NCBI GenBank assembly: GCA_002892395.1
Contig: NBBL01000001.1
Coordinates: 248,589-312,588 of the forward strand
Direction of reading: 5' to 3'
Length of the DNA: 64,000 nucleotides
DNA from: Lachnospiraceae bacterium
GTDB lineage: Bacteria > Bacillota > Clostridia > Lachnospirales > Lachnospiraceae
Shown here: positions 25,153 through 34,135 of the stretch, one piece after another
Layout of the letters: the number at the start of each line of letters is the position of its first letter
Numbering within the stretch: the first letter of the stretch is position 1
Translations under genes and position numbers: made by a program
Notes under the pieces: generated by a model
Database searches by the model: none
The model's input: only the letters and a program-made list of their open reading frames with translations
What the model was told of the DNA's origin: nothing

Positions 25153-26553
25153 CTACTTTAATCTGATCGGAATTCCGCATTCCAGCTTCCAGACCGCATC
25201 CGCCTGCTCCGACAGCAAAACCGAGAGGCGGCCGATTACCTCCCGTTCCGCCCGCTCTTTTGCATCCTCAGGGACAATTCCGTTCCCCACTGTCGGAAGA
25301 ATCAGCACTGCGTCCCGGTACCGATTCCCGATCTGCTCTGCTTTTTCTCTGAGCATGTGCCCGGCCTCGATATCCCCCTTCTGCAAAAAAATTCGGATCA
25401 AAGGCTCCAGCTCCTCCCGATCAAGATCCGGGGAGATTCGTTTTTCTTCCTTGCGATTTCCATACCACTGCTCCACAAAGCGATGCTTCCCCTGGAATGC
25501 GCCGCCGATCACAAGGGTTAATCGCTTCTCCCGAAAGGAGAGAGGAATCTCCGCCTTTCCCAGGGCAAAGGTGGCAGAGGGAAAACAGGTCTTTGATGCA
25601 ACAATCTTCGGATAGACCGCCGCCGCCGCCCGCTCACATACATTTCCCACGCCGGTAACCTTCTTTACAAAGGAGGATTCGGAAAAGTGACCCGGCACAC
25701 GTAAAAGCTGTTCTGCAGAAAAAACCCGGTAGGATGCCTGAAGCCTATCCTTCAGGGAGAGAATTGCTGCCTCCTGCGCTTTCAGATCAATGCTTGCGAT
25801 CACCCCCACTTCCTCCGGTGAAATCCCCTGCCGCTTCAAAAAAAGAAGGCAGGAACGCAAAACCTCTTCTGCATCCGCCCCTCTTCTGCAGCCAATTCCC
25901 AGACAGTACGGTCTGGGGTAGAGGAACAGGCATCTGTGGAGGAGAGAAGCAGCCGACACCTTGTTCTCTTCGTCCTTTCGCCTCTCCGCGGGAGGGGCCG
26001 CACAAATATGGATGTGAAGCGCTGCGTCCCCGCTCTCCGGATCTTCTCGGATCAACCCCTCCGGCAGACTGCCTTTCCAGGGAAGCTCACTGGAAAATCC
26101 AACCTGTTCTCCCCGAAGCAGCGCCGCACTGATGGATTTTGCCAGCATCCGATCGGACAGCTGAAGACCATGCTCCTTTGCGAAGAGATCCACCGCAAAG
26201 CAATGATTCAAATCGGTGGCAGTGGAAATCACAGCCTCAGCTCCCGTTATGCTGGCGATCTCCACTGCGGCGGCATTGGCTCCCCCCACATGTCCGGACA
26301 ATAGGGCGATGCAGTGCATTCCGTGTTCATCCAGACAAAGAACCGCCGGATCCGAAAATTTATCCTTCAGATACGGCGCGATTTTTCGCACCGCAATTCC
26401 TGTGGCGCCAATAAAAATCAGCAGCTCACAGCTTTGAAACGCCTCCCGAACCGCCAACTCCGGAACCATATTTCCTCTTTGCTCCAGCGCTTTCTTCAGT
26501 ATCGCTTTCTGCTTCTCTCCCCGCTCGGTATAAGCATAGATTGCAAGTCTCAT
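25153..26553 (-). CDS. cbiG: CbiG (cobalt-precorrin-5A hydrolase) fused to a short CobU-like domain
   Basis: 466 residues in two parts. Residues 1-340 are CbiG, which opens the delta-lactone ring in anaerobic cobalamin synthesis: LLIFIGATGIAVRKIAPYLKDK, LLSGHVGGANAAA and STATDLNHCFAVDLFA are N-terminal markers; LGIGCRRGADAEEVL, ASIDLKAQE and GVGNVCERAAA mark the CbiG C-terminal domain. From about 343 a CobU-like piece of about 124 residues begins with IGGAFQGKHRF, a P-loop with His where CobU has Ser/Thr. It ends VGNGIVPEDAKERAEREVIGR and ECGIPIRLK, typical of CobU C-termini. Start ATG 26553 follows AGAGGG. No B12 riboswitch is visible upstream. Confidence 0.88.
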   Translation of the reverse strand: MRLAIYAYTERGEKQKAILKKALEQRGNMVPELAVREAFQSCELLIFIGATGIAVRKIAPYLKDKFSDPAVLCLDEHGMHCIALLSGHVGGANAAAVEIASITGAEAVISTATDLNHCFAVDLFAKEHGLQLSDRMLAKSISAALLRGEQVGFSSELPWKGSLPEGLIREDPESGDAALHIHICAAPPAERRKDEENKVSAASLLHRCLFLYPRPYCLGIGCRRGADAEEVLRSCLLFLKRQGISPEEVGVIASIDLKAQEAAILSLKDRLQASYRVFSAEQLLRVPGHFSESSFVKKVTGVGNVCERAAAAVYPKIVASKTCFPSATFALGKAEIPLSFREKRLTLVIGGAFQGKHRFVEQWYGNRKEEKRISPDLDREELEPLIRIFLQKGDIEAGHMLREKAEQIGNRYRDAVLILPTVGNGIVPEDAKERAEREVIGRLSVLLSEQADAVWKLECGIPIRLK

Positions 26554-26584
26554 GCGTCCCATCCCTCTGCCCCCATCGGCAAAT

Positions 26585-26630
26585 AAAAAAAGACCGAAGA
26601 ACGGAAATCCATTCCCCGGCCTGATCGGTC
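26585..26630 (-). terminator. Terminator after the S1 protein gene
   Basis: Stem GACCGA/TCGGTC (26592-26597 with 26625-26630) with an inner GGAAT-type stem, followed on the minus strand by seven T. Ends the cmk-ispH-S1 unit, 10 nt past the S1 stop. Confidence 0.78.
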
Positions 26631-26639
26631 AACAATATC

Positions 26640-27776
26640 TTACTGTGCATCCTGCGGCATCTGTTCCTCAGCCGGTTCTGCACCCTCTGCTTCGGAATCA
26701 CTGTACACCATCTCATCCCCCTGAGCGGCTTCCAGCGCCTTCATGCTGAGAGAAATCTTTCTGTCCTCTCCGTTAAAATCCACAATCTGTGCCTCTACCT
26801 CATCTCCGATCTGAAGGACGTCCGCCGGCTTGTCAATATGTCTGCGGGAAATCTGAGACACGTGGAGCAGTGCATCCACACCCGGCTCCAGCTCCACAAA
26901 GGCGCCAAAATCCGTCATGCGTGCAACGCGGCCAACCACAATGCTGCCCGGCGCATACTTTTCTGCCGCATGGAGCCACGGGTTCTGATCCGGGAACTTA
27001 AGGCTCAGCGCAATCTTGGTTCCCATAATATCCTTGATCAGAACGGTAACCTTATCACCGGACTTGAAGATTTTCTTGGGATTCTCAATCCTGCCCCAGC
27101 TCATCTCGGAAATGTGGAGCAAGCCGTCCGCTCCGCCCAGATCCACAAACGCGCCGAAATTGGTGACATTCTTCACCACACCCTCGACCACATCGCCCGG
27201 CTTGATTCTTGCAAACAGTTCCTTCTGCATCTCTGCCTTTTCCGCCATCATCAGCTGCTTGCGGTCGCCGATAATGCGTCTTCTCCGGGGATTGAATTCC
27301 GTGACGACAAACTGAATCTCCTGATCTGCGTACTTGGTCAGATCCCTCTCATAGGAATCCGAAACCAAGCTGGCGGGAATAAATACCCTTGCCTCATCCA
27401 CCAGAACGCTCAGACCGCCGTTCAGAACCTGAACCACCTTCGCAGTGAGAACCTCATGGTTATTGTAAGCTTCCTCAAGGCGCTTATTTCCCCGATCCGC
27501 CGCCAGTCTCCGGTACGACAGAGAAACCTGACCGTCCCCATCGTTTACCTTCATGACCTTTGCCTCCAGCTCATCACCAATCTGCACCACAGTCCGGAGG
27601 TCGAGGCTGTTGTTGTTCGTGTATTCATTTCTGGTGATAATGCCGTCTGACTTGTAGCCGATGTTCAGGATAATCTGATCCTCTTTCACATCCAGAACCG
27701 TACCGCTTACGACTTCCCCATTGTGAATGGTCTTAAAAGACTCCTCAAGCATTTGTTCAAAACTCTGCTCTGACAA
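26640..27776 (-). CDS. S1 RNA-binding domain protein (30S ribosomal protein S1-like)
   Basis: 378 residues with four S1 (OB-fold) domains, at about residues 15-85, 100-165, 185-255 and 270-340; examples are GDVVEGVVKNVTNFGAFVDLGGADGLLHISEM and GSIVVGRVARMTDFGAFVELEPG. Low-GC and clostridial S1 proteins of this length support mRNA binding at the ribosome. The C-terminus is acidic (SEAEGAEPAEEQ). The TTG at 27776 is the best start: GAGGAGG lies 9 nt upstream, within the last codons of ispH. An ATG at 27752 has no ribosome site. ispH-S1 adjacency or fusion is a known clostridial arrangement. Confidence 0.92.
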   Translation of the reverse strand: MSEQSFEQMLEESFKTIHNGEVVSGTVLDVKEDQIILNIGYKSDGIITRNEYTNNNSLDLRTVVQIGDELEAKVMKVNDGDGQVSLSYRRLAADRGNKRLEEAYNNHEVLTAKVVQVLNGGLSVLVDEARVFIPASLVSDSYERDLTKYADQEIQFVVTEFNPRRRRIIGDRKQLMMAEKAEMQKELFARIKPGDVVEGVVKNVTNFGAFVDLGGADGLLHISEMSWGRIENPKKIFKSGDKVTVLIKDIMGTKIALSLKFPDQNPWLHAAEKYAPGSIVVGRVARMTDFGAFVELEPGVDALLHVSQISRRHIDKPADVLQIGDEVEAQIVDFNGEDRKISLSMKALEAAQGDEMVYSDSEAEGAEPAEEQMPQDAQ

Positions 27777-28611
27777 TTGTTTGAACCTCCTCAATAATAT
27801 GTTTTGGGGTAGAAGCCCCCGCTGTAATACCAATCCGCCTGAACGGCTTCAGGACTTCAGAACTGATGTCTTCCGCAGTCTGAACAAAGTAGGTGTGTTC
27901 ACAGACCCCCCGGCAAATTTCAACGAGCTTACGTGTGTTGGAACTGCTCTGTCCGCCTATGACGATCATTCCGTCGACTGAGGCTGCAATTTTTGCCGCC
28001 TCGGTCTGCCGCTCTTTGGTCGCATTGCAAATCGTATTAAAACACGCTATATCATAACCCAGATTTGAGATTTTATCAACAATCTTTTCGAACTTTACCA
28101 GATTATATGTGGTCTGTGCCACGATACTCAGAGGAACGTCCTCTTCCAGGTGAAGTGTCTCCACCATTTCCTCCGAATCCAGCACCTCCGTATCTGCTCT
28201 CCCCCAGCCGCGGATCCCCTCCACCTCCGGGTGATTCGGATTTCCCACAATCAGCACCCTTCTCCCCTTGCCATTCTCCTCCTGTACAATTCGGTGAATT
28301 TTTGAGACAAAGGGGCAGGTCGCATCCACGATGCGGAGCTGTTTTGCCTCACAGAGCTCATAGATCTCTTTTCCGACTCCGTGGGATCGGATGATAACGG
28401 TTCCTCCCTGCACCTGCTCCAGCTCCTCTTTGCCGTGCAGAACCCGGATGCCCCGCCTCTCAAGATCCTTTACCACCTCCTCATTGTGGATGATGGGACC
28501 GTAGGTACAGACAGATTCCCGGTTTTCCTCTGCCTCCCGGTACACCGTCTCCACTGCCTTTCTCACTCCGAAGCAAAAGCCCGCCGATTTCGCCGTCAAC
28601 ACCTCTCGCAC
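27757..28611 (-). CDS. ispH: 4-hydroxy-3-methylbut-2-enyl diphosphate reductase
   Basis: Iron-sulfur enzyme of the last step of the MEP pathway, making IPP and DMAPP. 284 residues. Three conserved cysteines are in GFCFGVRKAV, DATCPFVSKIH and FNTICNATKERQ; the His-rich IIHNEEVV and RSHGVG are also present. The start is GTG at 28611 with GGAGG 6 nt upstream. The last 20 nt contain the S1 ribosome site and overlap its TTG start. dxs and ispA elsewhere in the window belong to the same route. Confidence 0.97.
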   Translation of the reverse strand: MREVLTAKSAGFCFGVRKAVETVYREAEENRESVCTYGPIIHNEEVVKDLERRGIRVLHGKEELEQVQGGTVIIRSHGVGKEIYELCEAKQLRIVDATCPFVSKIHRIVQEENGKGRRVLIVGNPNHPEVEGIRGWGRADTEVLDSEEMVETLHLEEDVPLSIVAQTTYNLVKFEKIVDKISNLGYDIACFNTICNATKERQTEAAKIAASVDGMIVIGGQSSSNTRKLVEICRGVCEHTYFVQTAEDISSEVLKPFRRIGITAGASTPKHIIEEVQTIVRAEF

Positions 28612-28623
28612 ACTGCACCTCCG

Positions 28624-29322
28624 TCACCGCAATGTTTCCTTGGATTCCCGCTCCCGCACCAACGCGAGAATGCGCCGGACCACCTCGTCCACCGTCAGCT
28701 CCGAGCTGTCAATCAACACTGCATCCTCCGCCTGCCGGAGCGGCGCAGTCTCACGGCTTCTGTCCCGCTCATCCCGCTCACGGATATCCCTCAGGATATC
28801 CTCCGTTTCACAGTGCTCGCCCTTGGAACGCAGCTCCTCCGCACGCCGTTTCGCCCGCACCTCTGCGCTGGCTGTCAGGAAAATTTTGGTGTCCGCAAAG
28901 GGAAGAACCACCGTTCCGATATCCCTCCCGTCCATCACCACCGGACCTTTCTCCGCAGCGTTTTGCTCCAGCTTCATCACTGCTTCCCGAACCTCCGGGT
29001 AAATGCTGATTCTGCTCGCCGCATTTCCGACCCGCTCATCCCGGATCCGGTCCGATACGTCCTCTCCGTTCAGAATGATGCGCTGCTCCCCGTCTGCAAA
29101 GGAAAGCACCACATTGGCATCCGCTACCGCACGACTCACTTCTGCCTGCTCCCACTCGGAAATATTCCGGTTCAGTAAGAACAGCGCCATCGAACGAAAC
29201 ATGGCGCCGGTATCGACATAAACCCACCCGAGAGCCCGGCTTACCGCCTTTGCAATGGTGGATTTCCCCGCCCCGGCAGGACCGTCAATCGCAACTGCTC
29301 TTATCCTTTTTTTCTCTGTCAA
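28624..29322 (-). CDS. cmk: Cytidylate kinase
   Basis: Phosphorylates CMP/dCMP with ATP. 232 residues from TTG at 29322, which follows GGAGG by 9 nt; a GTG nine codons upstream lacks a ribosome site. The P-loop is IDGPAGAGKSTIAKAV, with VDTGAMFRSMAL and VVMDGRDIGTVVLP as family markers. First gene of the cmk-ispH-S1 unit, an order common in Clostridia. Confidence 0.96.
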   Translation of the reverse strand: MTEKKRIRAVAIDGPAGAGKSTIAKAVSRALGWVYVDTGAMFRSMALFLLNRNISEWEQAEVSRAVADANVVLSFADGEQRIILNGEDVSDRIRDERVGNAASRISIYPEVREAVMKLEQNAAEKGPVVMDGRDIGTVVLPFADTKIFLTASAEVRAKRRAEELRSKGEHCETEDILRDIRERDERDRSRETAPLRQAEDAVLIDSSELTVDEVVRRILALVRERESKETLR

Positions 29323-29364
29323 AGGTTCCGCCCTCCATTTTTTCTTCACCGATCAAGGTTGCAT

Positions 29365-29396
29365 AAAAGCGGCTGCCGCCAAACGCGGCCGCCGCC
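29365..29396 (-). terminator. Terminator after the zinc-ribbon/DUF4234 gene
   Basis: GC-rich stem with one mismatch (GCGGC outer, GGCCGC inner) around a short loop, followed on the minus strand by TTTTA. Confidence 0.7.
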
Positions 29397-29438
29397 TGAA
29401 AAGTTCCCCAGCCTTACAGTCGATGGTGCCGTTTCCTC

Positions 29439-30950
29439 TTATGCTGCAAATCCGTTTGCCCTGTTGTAGGCTGCACACAATGCATTGAGATTCTTGATCT
29501 GGATATGCAGCGCCACAAATGCACCCACTCCGCAGAGCATCGAACCAAACAGCACCCAAAGGAGATAGGTGGTTCCGTTCTCCTCAAAATGCATGCCGTA
29601 ACGCGGCGCATTTTCCGCCAGGCGGTTGCAGAAGCAGTAGTTCCAGTAGAGGCTGTAAATTCCGCAGGTCAGGAAGGTAAAGATGATGTATTTCACAATT
29701 CCCGTGGTCTCTTTCCCGTCTCCCGCGCAGACCACATTGATGTCGTTTGTAATGGCATTCACATAGAGATAGTTGTAAATTCCGCAGGTGACCAGACTCA
29801 GTAAAATCACCACGGCAAGAGAACGGTCTGACTTCACAGCAACCATTCCCCGGGGAAGATTGGTTCCGTCGCCCTGGGTGTAACCGTTATTTCCTGCTTC
29901 CATATCGCGGTAAGCTCCTTTCTGATTTCCCTGATGATTTCCCTGAAAAACTGTCTGTGCCAGATCTTTGATTGTCTGCGCCGACTCCTGTACTGCGCCG
30001 GAGGCTCCCAGCTTGGAAACTCCGGACAATGGATCCGCCCCGATCGTATGAAACAGGAAGAATAACCCGCCCACGTATAACATCAGGAGGAACAGGATGC
30101 CGAAAAACGAGGCGGCAGAGCCAAAGCCCCAAAAGAGCATGCCAATGATCATTCGAAGAAGTGTGAGAAGAAGCAAAGCAGCAGCTCCGACTCCGGACAT
30201 CACAAAATACGCGCCGGAATCTTCCTTCTTCCACGCCTTTAACATGACAATCATCAGCCCTGCCATCAATGCAAAGACTGCGGCGAGCAGAACACTCAGT
30301 CCCATGCTTAAAAAGCCGCCTAAGGCGAATCCGCCAACGTGATATCCTGAGATCCAGTAGTAGCCTGAAGTCAGGTGAATCAGATAGGAGACACCTCGGA
30401 AGAAATTCTGAAATGCATTAATGATAAAAAGCGCAAGAAAGACTGCGGCGAAAATTTGCACCGGTGAGGGCGTATTGCCTCCGCCGTTTCCGGAAAAGAC
30501 CCCGGTTCGATCGGGAGGAACTGCGCCGCCCCCGCCGTAGCTGCCGCTCTGGGTATTCGCTCCATTTTGAGTACCGCTGCTCTGAGCATTCGCTCCGCTC
30601 TGAACGTAGCTGCCGCTCTGGGCATTCCCTCCATTCTGAGTACCGCTGCTCTGAGCATTCGCTCCGCTCTGAACGTAGCTGCCGCTCTGGGCATTCCCCC
30701 CATTCTGAGTACCGCTGCTTTGAGCATTTGCTCCGCTCTGAACGTAGCTGCCGCTCTGAGTACTCGCCCCATTCTGAGTGCTGCCGCTCTGGGCATCGCC
30801 GCTGCTCTTCCAACTTCCTTCCTCCTGCTGTCCCGCTCTTTCCTCTTTGCTGACGTCGCCTTGCGCGCACGCCGCATTCGGTGCGGGCGTCCCGCAGTTC
30901 GGGCAGAATTTGGCGCTGTTCAGTTCAGTCCCGCATTTGCTGCAAATCAT
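29439..30950 (-). CDS. Zinc-ribbon, repeat-linker, DUF4234 membrane protein
   Basis: 503 residues, function unknown. An N-terminal zinc ribbon has Cys 3, 6, 16 and 19 (MICSKCGTELNSAKFCPNCG). Residues about 50-135 are a Ser/Gly/Gln/Asn linker with three 23-residue repeats (SGSYVQSGANAQSSGTQNG unit) from a 69-bp DNA repeat. About six hydrophobic segments follow (YYWISGYHVGGFALGGF onward). The C-terminal DUF4234 region contains LVTCGIYNYLYVNAITNDIN and FLTCGIYSLYWNYCFCNRLAE. The ATG at 30950 follows GAGAGG. It starts 16 nt after the DUF2752 gene, a pairing seen elsewhere in Firmicutes. Confidence 0.85.
   Translation of the reverse strand: MICSKCGTELNSAKFCPNCGTPAPNAACAQGDVSKEERAGQQEEGSWKSSGDAQSGSTQNGASTQSGSYVQSGANAQSSGTQNGGNAQSGSYVQSGANAQSSGTQNGGNAQSGSYVQSGANAQSSGTQNGANTQSGSYGGGGAVPPDRTGVFSGNGGGNTPSPVQIFAAVFLALFIINAFQNFFRGVSYLIHLTSGYYWISGYHVGGFALGGFLSMGLSVLLAAVFALMAGLMIVMLKAWKKEDSGAYFVMSGVGAAALLLLTLLRMIIGMLFWGFGSAASFFGILFLLMLYVGGLFFLFHTIGADPLSGVSKLGASGAVQESAQTIKDLAQTVFQGNHQGNQKGAYRDMEAGNNGYTQGDGTNLPRGMVAVKSDRSLAVVILLSLVTCGIYNYLYVNAITNDINVVCAGDGKETTGIVKYIIFTFLTCGIYSLYWNYCFCNRLAENAPRYGMHFEENGTTYLLWVLFGSMLCGVGAFVALHIQIKNLNALCAAYNRANGFAA
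30541..30790. repeat. 69-bp tandem repeat in the DUF4234 gene
   Basis: Three complete 69-bp units at 30541, 30610 and 30679, plus a partial fourth from 30748, highly similar in DNA. They encode the in-frame 23-residue Ser/Gly/Gln repeats of the linker. Confidence 0.92.
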
Positions 30951-30966
30951 GACATATCCTCTCTTT

Positions 30967-31392
30967 CTATTTTTCATTGATCAGGGCTTTTACACACTGC
31001 TCCAGTCCCCTCAAGACACGAAACAGAATCCCTTCCGAAGGGTCAAAAACAACGACTCGCTGGTTCGGATGACAGAGGCGGATCACATAGACCACCAGGA
31101 GCAGCGCAATCATGATCCCCCAGATGGCATTGACAACCCGCTTCGGAATCCGCCTTCGGAGGCAGAAAAGAACCAAGGCCGGTACAGGAAGCCAAAAGAG
31201 CGGGTGAAAATACAGAGCCAGCTCCAGATTCCCCTGCAATAAGGCGTGCCAGGCGCGGCTCATGCCGCAGCTTGCACAAGAAACTCCAAAAAACAACCGA
31301 AACGGGCAGGTTGTGATTCCCATCATATCCGAAACAATCAGCCACAGACCGATCGGAAGGATCCAACCCAGCTCTTTCCATTTATTTCTCAC
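30967..31392 (-). CDS. DUF2752 family membrane protein
   Basis: 141 residues with three or four hydrophobic segments. CPFRLFFGVSCASCGMSRAWHALLQGNLELALYFHPLF matches the DUF2752 core (C-P-x-x-x-x-x-G-x-x-C-x-x-C-G-x-x-R); no biochemical role is established. Start is GTG at 31392 with GGAG upstream. It is followed by the DUF4234 protein and the two were probably transcribed together. Confidence 0.85.
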   Translation of the reverse strand: MRNKWKELGWILPIGLWLIVSDMMGITTCPFRLFFGVSCASCGMSRAWHALLQGNLELALYFHPLFWLPVPALVLFCLRRRIPKRVVNAIWGIMIALLLVVYVIRLCHPNQRVVVFDPSEGILFRVLRGLEQCVKALINEK

Positions 31393-31494
31393 GTATCACT
31401 CCACCCTGTTCTACCTGAGATTAGAGATTACAAACCAATTGTAATACGAACGGGCCGGATCCGCCACCCTGATTTTTTGGAATTTCCGTAAGCC

Positions 31495-32742
31495 TTAGTC
31501 CAGTGCTGCGTGCATACCGGCGAGATATCCGGTTGACCAGGCGATCTGGAGATTAAAGCCTCCCGTCATGGCATCCAGATCCAGAAGCTCCCCTGCCAGA
31601 TAAAGTCCGGGGACCCGTTTAGATTCCATGGTGGAGGGATTGACTTCCTTGACATCGATCCCTCCCTTGGTGATGATTGCCTCCTGAAACCCCCGGAGAC
31701 CGGTCACCGTATAGGAAAGATGCTTCGAGGCCTGAACCATGCGCCCTCGCTCTTCCCTGGTCATGTCGCGGATTTTCCGATCCGGCTCTACGCCGGACTG
31801 CCGAATCACCTCCGGAATGAGGCGGGCGGGAAACAAATCGGACAGTGCATTGCTCAGATTCCGATTCTGCTGTCCGGAAAAATCACGAAGGAGCCTTTGA
31901 TCCAGCTGTTCTTCCGAAAGTGCCGGCTTCATATCAATCTCCAGGCGCAGATTCTTCTTTTTGAGCTGAGGTCCGATGACGGCACTTGCCGAGAGAATCA
32001 CCGGACCGCTGACGCCGAAATGTGTGAACAGCATCTCGCCGAAGCTGCTGAATCGCTCCTTTTTCTCATCCAGGATCCGAATTGCCACATGCTTCAGAGA
32101 AAGTCCCATGAGGGATGCGGCAATCGGCTGTTCCCGGAGCACCAGCGGAGTCAGCGAGGGATACAGCTCCGTCACACAATGCCCCCACTGTCTGAGCATC
32201 CTGTGCCCTTCTCCGGTGGAGCCTGTGGAGGGATAAGAGAGTCCCCCGGTGGCCACGATCACCCGCTCCGCCTTAAGGACGCTTCCGTCCGCAAGGCAAA
32301 CCCCTGTGATTCGTCTGGTTTCTCCGTCCTCGCACAGCAGCTCCTTCACCGCAGCGTGAAGGCAAATCCTCACGCCTGCCTTTCTCAGCGCGCGCTCCAG
32401 CGCTGCAATCACATCCGAGCTGTGATCGCTTACCGGAAACACCCGTCCGCCCCGCTCCACCTTGAGCGGACATCCGTTGCTCTCGATACATTGCATCACA
32501 TCCCGGTTGGAGTATGCCCGAAACGCGCTGTATAAAAACCGACCGTTGGATACCACCTGTTCCTGAATGGTTCTCATATCCGCAGCGTTTGTCAGGTTGC
32601 AGCGTCCCTTCCCGGTGATGAAAAGCTTTTTCCCCAGCTTTTCATTCTGCTCCAGCAGGATGGTATCTGCGCCGCTCTGTGCCGCCGAAAGCGCGGCGAT
32701 ACACCCTGCGGCGCCGCCGCCGACCACAATTACCCGCGCCAT
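31495..32742 (-). CDS. HI0933/YhiN-family FAD-dependent oxidoreductase
   Basis: 415 residues. The N-terminal dinucleotide motif VIVVGGGAAGCIAALSAA and the LEQNEKLGKKLFITGKGRCNLTNA segment define the HI0933-like flavoprotein family. ATGGLSYPSTGSTGEGH and the C-terminal GLYLAGELLDLDAMTGGFNLQIAWSTGY are conserved. Substrate not known. GGGGGAG precedes the ATG; it starts 14 nt after lysC and is the last gene of the long co-directional series. Confidence 0.9.
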   Translation of the reverse strand: MARVIVVGGGAAGCIAALSAAQSGADTILLEQNEKLGKKLFITGKGRCNLTNAADMRTIQEQVVSNGRFLYSAFRAYSNRDVMQCIESNGCPLKVERGGRVFPVSDHSSDVIAALERALRKAGVRICLHAAVKELLCEDGETRRITGVCLADGSVLKAERVIVATGGLSYPSTGSTGEGHRMLRQWGHCVTELYPSLTPLVLREQPIAASLMGLSLKHVAIRILDEKKERFSSFGEMLFTHFGVSGPVILSASAVIGPQLKKKNLRLEIDMKPALSEEQLDQRLLRDFSGQQNRNLSNALSDLFPARLIPEVIRQSGVEPDRKIRDMTREERGRMVQASKHLSYTVTGLRGFQEAIITKGGIDVKEVNPSTMESKRVPGLYLAGELLDLDAMTGGFNLQIAWSTGYLAGMHAALD

Positions 32743-32756
32743 CTCTCTCCCCCTGC

Positions 32757-34076
32757 TCAGATCTGTGTCAGGACAAAGATATCGTAAATGGAGCGAATCG
32801 CCGCCTCAAAATCCGCGCTCTTGACCCCGACGATGATGTTGAATTCACTGGATCCCTGGTCGATCATCTTCACATTGACATGTGCGTGGCTCAGCGCCGC
32901 AAAGACACGGGCCGCTGTGCCTCTCTGATCCTTCATGCCTCTCCCGACCACAGCGATCAGAGCCAGATCATCCTCCAGCGCGATGTGATCCGGATGCACT
33001 GCGCGGTGAATGCCCGCCACGATTTTCTGCTCCCGGTCCAGGAATTCCGAGCGGTGTACCACGATGGTCATGGTATCAATCCCGGACGGCATATGCTCCA
33101 GGTTCATGTTGTTGTCCTCAAAAACCTGCAGCACCTTGCGGCAGAACCCCACCTCAGAGTTCATCCTGTCCTTATCAATGGTCACGGAACAGAAGCCTTT
33201 TTTCCCTGCAATTCCCGTGATGGTGTACCTGGGCTTCCGGCAGGTGTCCGCCACAATCATAGTTCCCCGATCCGATGGGCGATTGGTATTTCGGATGTTG
33301 ATCGGAATTCCTTCCTTTCTCACCGGAAAAATGGCGTCCTCATGCATGACGCCCGCTCCCATGTAGGAAAGCTCCCGCAGCTCGTGATAGGTAATGGTGT
33401 CAATGACCTCCGGATTTTCGATAATATGGGGATCCGCACAGAGGAAGCCCGACACATCGGTCCAGTTCTCGTAAACATCCGCGTGAATCGCCCCTGCGAT
33501 CACAGAACCGCTGACATCGGATCCCCCCCTGGAAAAGGTTCGGATTCTGCCATCCGCCGAAATGCCGTAAAAGCCGGGGATCACCGCTCGCTCCAGATCC
33601 CGGAAGCGAGAAGCAATCCGCTCCTCCGTCGTATCGCGATCCAAGGTTCCGTCCTCAAAAAAGACGATGATCTCCGCCGGATCCACAAATTCATAGCCGA
33701 GATAATTGGCCATAATTCTTCCGTTCAGGTACTCTCCGCGGCTGGCGGCGTAGTCCCTCCCGCTTCCGTTTTTCAACTTTTCCGCAATGGTCTCGTACTC
33801 ATTCCGAAGATCCAGCTCCAGCGCAAGACCGCTGACAATCGCATCAAAGCGGGCTCGAATCTCCGAAAAAACCGCGGAAAACCGATCTTCATCCCCTGTC
33901 GCATCGTAAAGACGGTACAGGAGATCGGTCACCTTCGTGTCATCCTCACTTCTCTTCCCCGGCGCACTGGGAACCACATATCGTCTGGAGGAGTCTGAGG
34001 AAATGATCTCCTTCACTTTTCGGAACTGCTCTGCACTTGCCAGCGAGCTCCCGCCAAATTTTACTACTTTTTTCAT
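32757..34076 (-). CDS. lysC: Aspartate kinase
   Basis: Phosphorylates aspartate, the first step toward lysine, threonine and methionine; Asd uses the product. 439 residues. KKVVKFGGSSLA is the N-terminal signature, FSRGGSDVSGS binds substrate, and two C-terminal ACT domains (about 300-435) provide feedback control. The ATG at 34076 follows AGGAG by 11 nt; the frame is open 50 codons upstream but those cover two hairpins and have no ribosome site. Two perfect dyads lie in the leader, suggesting regulation of unknown type. Confidence 0.96.
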   Translation of the reverse strand: MKKVVKFGGSSLASAEQFRKVKEIISSDSSRRYVVPSAPGKRSEDDTKVTDLLYRLYDATGDEDRFSAVFSEIRARFDAIVSGLALELDLRNEYETIAEKLKNGSGRDYAASRGEYLNGRIMANYLGYEFVDPAEIIVFFEDGTLDRDTTEERIASRFRDLERAVIPGFYGISADGRIRTFSRGGSDVSGSVIAGAIHADVYENWTDVSGFLCADPHIIENPEVIDTITYHELRELSYMGAGVMHEDAIFPVRKEGIPINIRNTNRPSDRGTMIVADTCRKPRYTITGIAGKKGFCSVTIDKDRMNSEVGFCRKVLQVFEDNNMNLEHMPSGIDTMTIVVHRSEFLDREQKIVAGIHRAVHPDHIALEDDLALIAVVGRGMKDQRGTAARVFAALSHAHVNVKMIDQGSSEFNIIVGVKSADFEAAIRSIYDIFVLTQI

Positions 34077-34104
34077 CCCGGTATCTGCTCCTAATGATCT
34101 CTTG

Positions 34105-34132
34105 CTTCCCCGCGGTCCATGCAGCGGGGAAG
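34105..34132. promoter_or_regulatory. Inverted repeat in the lysC leader (proximal)
   Basis: Perfect 9-bp arms CTTCCCCGC (34105-34113) and GCGGGGAAG (34124-34132) with a 10-nt loop, 29 nt before the lysC start. No T run follows on either strand. Confidence 0.6.
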
Positions 34133-34135
34133 GAA

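Noticed and set aside
30541-30790. CRISPR-like repeats
   Set aside because: Tandem 69-bp coding repeats without spacers inside a membrane protein gene.
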